From positions 1 through 7,807 of the forward strand of contig DASZXJ010000103.1 of NCBI GenBank assembly GCA_035545895.1: DNA of 7,807 nucleotides, read 5' to 3'. Below the pieces are notes generated by a model that saw only the letters and a list, made by a program, of their open reading frames with translations, ran no database searches and was not told the origin of the DNA. The translations under genes and the position numbers were made by a program. This DNA comes from DASZXJ01 sp035545895. GTDB taxonomy: Bacteria > Planctomycetota > Phycisphaerae > Tepidisphaerales > Tepidisphaeraceae. Positions 6,606 through 7,807 of the stretch are shown here, in pieces (position 1 is the stretch's first letter; each line of letters begins with the position of its first letter).

Positions 6606-7807
6606 TTATCGCGCAACGTCCTTTTCGAGTCCCCGCAAAACGGGTTCGATTGTTGCTCTGGGCTGAGCAGTCACGTGACCGTCGGCGTAGCCAATGTTGA
6701 TGATGCGCGTGCCGGCGGGCAACGCATCGAGGTCTTCATAGACAACGATCGTATCAGGCGTCGCGCGCGAGCCGGCGGCGGGCTTGTGATATTTGTAGCC
6801 CAACTGTTTGTTCGGAATTCGAGGGTTCTGTAATAGTTGGGGTGAAAAATCCCGCGTCTGCGAAAAATCGTCAAAAGAGTCCGGATATGCCTGGTTGTGA
6901 GAAACTGAGTACATCAATGCCTGCACCAACAGGTGCCTGATATTCGAAGCCGACCGCACCATCAACGCCGTCTCGTTGGCGCGCTGAAGCGAGGCAACCA
7001 TCGCAGGCGCAGCGTCAAAAGCAATCGCTTTCATCGTTGCAGCGTCAATCGAAATACTCAATTCGTCCTTTTGAACGTTGGGCGTCAATGCCTTGACCAG
7101 TAATGCCGGATCGATCTTCATGTTCGCCTGCGCCTGCATCCCCACGAACTGAACGGCTCGATCCATCAAAATTTTTAATTGCGAAGCGGCATCCGCATCC
7201 ATGCACTGGATTTTGAGCAGGGCTGAAGGATTGGGCGGAGACTGCACCGTCAACACTGCCGTGGCAAATGTTTTCGTGAGTGTCGTCATCGGCATATCGA
7301 TGGGTGGAGGGATTTGCGGGCGAGAGGTTTCCAGAGCCGTTGAAATCGCTTCAGAGGGCGCAACCACCAATTGTAATGCTCCCGCGGGCGCGTTGGACAA
7401 AGCAAAAATCAAATGCGGAGCAGCCGCTTGTTCGGCTTTGAGCCGGTCATAAATCTGCGCGCGACAGCAAATAACACCTTGCTCGGCATTGACCGCGACC
7501 ATTGGATTGCCCCGAGCTGTTTCGCGTGAGGGTGGCGTTGGACCATTGACCCGCCCGCTGTTCATCAATTTCGCAACGACTGCGGCATCGCCCTTCGGAC
7601 CCACCGGCACGAAGAAAATCGGATCATTGGGCGGCCAATCAGGCGTCGTGAAGTAAATCACCGGGGCACCGGCATCGATCATTCCCTGCCGAAAGTTGAC
7701 CAGTTGCACAACGCCTGTCCGGTAGCGATTGAGCAGTTCGTCGCGCTGGGCAGGCTCAAGTTTCGAAGAATTGATTTGGTTTGCGACCAACCTGTCGATC
7801 GCGTCAG
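6606..7807 (-). CDS. unknown protein with C-terminal pilin-like block (5' end outside window)
   Basis: The frame is open to the right edge. Residues are counted from the TTG at 7790, which lacks a convincing ribosome site, so the true start and any signal peptide are probably outside the window. I do not recognise a named family for residues 1-275, a mixed alpha/beta region with Pro-rich loops (GPTPPSR at 83-89, RPQIPPP at 157-163) and three cysteines (C108, C109, C196). Residues 280-373 look like the globular part of planctomycete type II secretion pseudopilins and prepilin-like proteins. There is a helix ASNIRHLLVQALMYSVSHNQ (281-300), then AYPDSFDDF, GYKYHKP, TIVVYED, and INIGYADGHV (364-373). 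The hydrophobic N-terminal pilin helix is not seen before this block. Inference: an exported or envelope protein in which a pilin-type beta fold was added to another domain. It could share a transcript with the transaldolase gene 70 bases downstream, but no functional link is evident. It is a real gene with high confidence; its function is unknown. Confidence 0.8.
   Translation of the reverse strand, partial: DAIDRLVANQINSSKLEPAQRDELLNRYRTGVVQLVNFRQGMIDAGAPVIYFTTPDWPPNDPIFFVPVGPKGDAAVVAKLMNSGRVNGPTPPSRETARGNPMVAVNAEQGVICCRAQIYDRLKAEQAAAPHLIFALSNAPAGALQLVVAPSEAISTALETSRPQIPPPIDMPMTTLTKTFATAVLTVQSPPNPSALLKIQCMDADAASQLKILMDRAVQFVGMQAQANMKIDPALLVKALTPNVQKDELSISIDAATMKAIAFDAAPAMVASLQRANETALMVRSASNIRHLLVQALMYSVSHNQAYPDSFDDFSQTRDFSPQLLQNPRIPNKQLGYKYHKPAAGSRATPDTIVVYEDLDALPAGTRIINIGYADGHVTAQPRATIEPVLRGLEKDVAR

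Noticed and set aside
6536..6616. 27-residue N-terminal extension of transaldolase from a TTG at 6616
   Set aside because: The extension does not look like the family, overlaps the end of the preceding gene, and would include the likely promoter and AAAGGAG site in coding sequence.
1..7807. Defence island, CRISPR, prophage, transposon or integron content
   Set aside because: There are no regularly spaced repeats, no terminal inverted repeats, and no transposase, integrase, nuclease or toxin-like motifs in any plausible gene.

Overview
The window holds four protein genes in two convergent pairs: two on the + strand (31-4911 and 5028-5417) and two on the - strand (transaldolase 5483-6535, unknown protein 6606 to the right edge). 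The pairs meet at an intrinsic terminator at 5447-5480. Both outermost genes run off the window, so their true starts are not visible. I see no tRNA, rRNA, CRISPR array, insertion sequence or phage gene, and no gap longer than 120 bases lacks a gene.

The organism is probably a Planctomycetota member, perhaps of the Phycisphaerae. This is an inference from moderately high G+C, the C-terminal pilin-like block ending in an ADGHV motif on the far-right gene, very long Pro/Glu/Ala-rich proteins, and loosely packed genes of unrelated function. No marker gene settles it. Both genes with visible starts use the same Shine-Dalgarno sequence, AAAGGAG, 5-6 bases before ATG.

Region 1-4911 is the most interesting. 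It encodes a protein of more than 1,626 residues with an N-terminal FHA (phosphothreonine-binding) domain, about 835 residues of acidic Pro/Ala/Glu-rich, presumably disordered linker, then a segment built like a polysaccharide co-polymerase (Wzz/GumC type): membrane helix, Wzz-like periplasmic start, long coiled coil, second membrane helix, short acidic tail. No kinase domain follows. It looks like an envelope or exopolysaccharide chain-length protein with a phospho-reader on a long cytoplasmic tether. This is the best candidate here for an undescribed arrangement.

Region 4912-5482 has a consensus -10 box (TATAAT), a 12-bp perfect palindrome upstream of it, a small exported Gly/His- then Tyr/Pro-rich protein of 129 residues, and its terminator.

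Region 5483-7807 on the - strand has an unknown protein with a pilin-like C-terminal block, followed 70 bases later by a complete transaldolase with all catalytic residues and its own likely promoter. Transaldolase is central carbon metabolism and shows no clear functional link to its neighbours.
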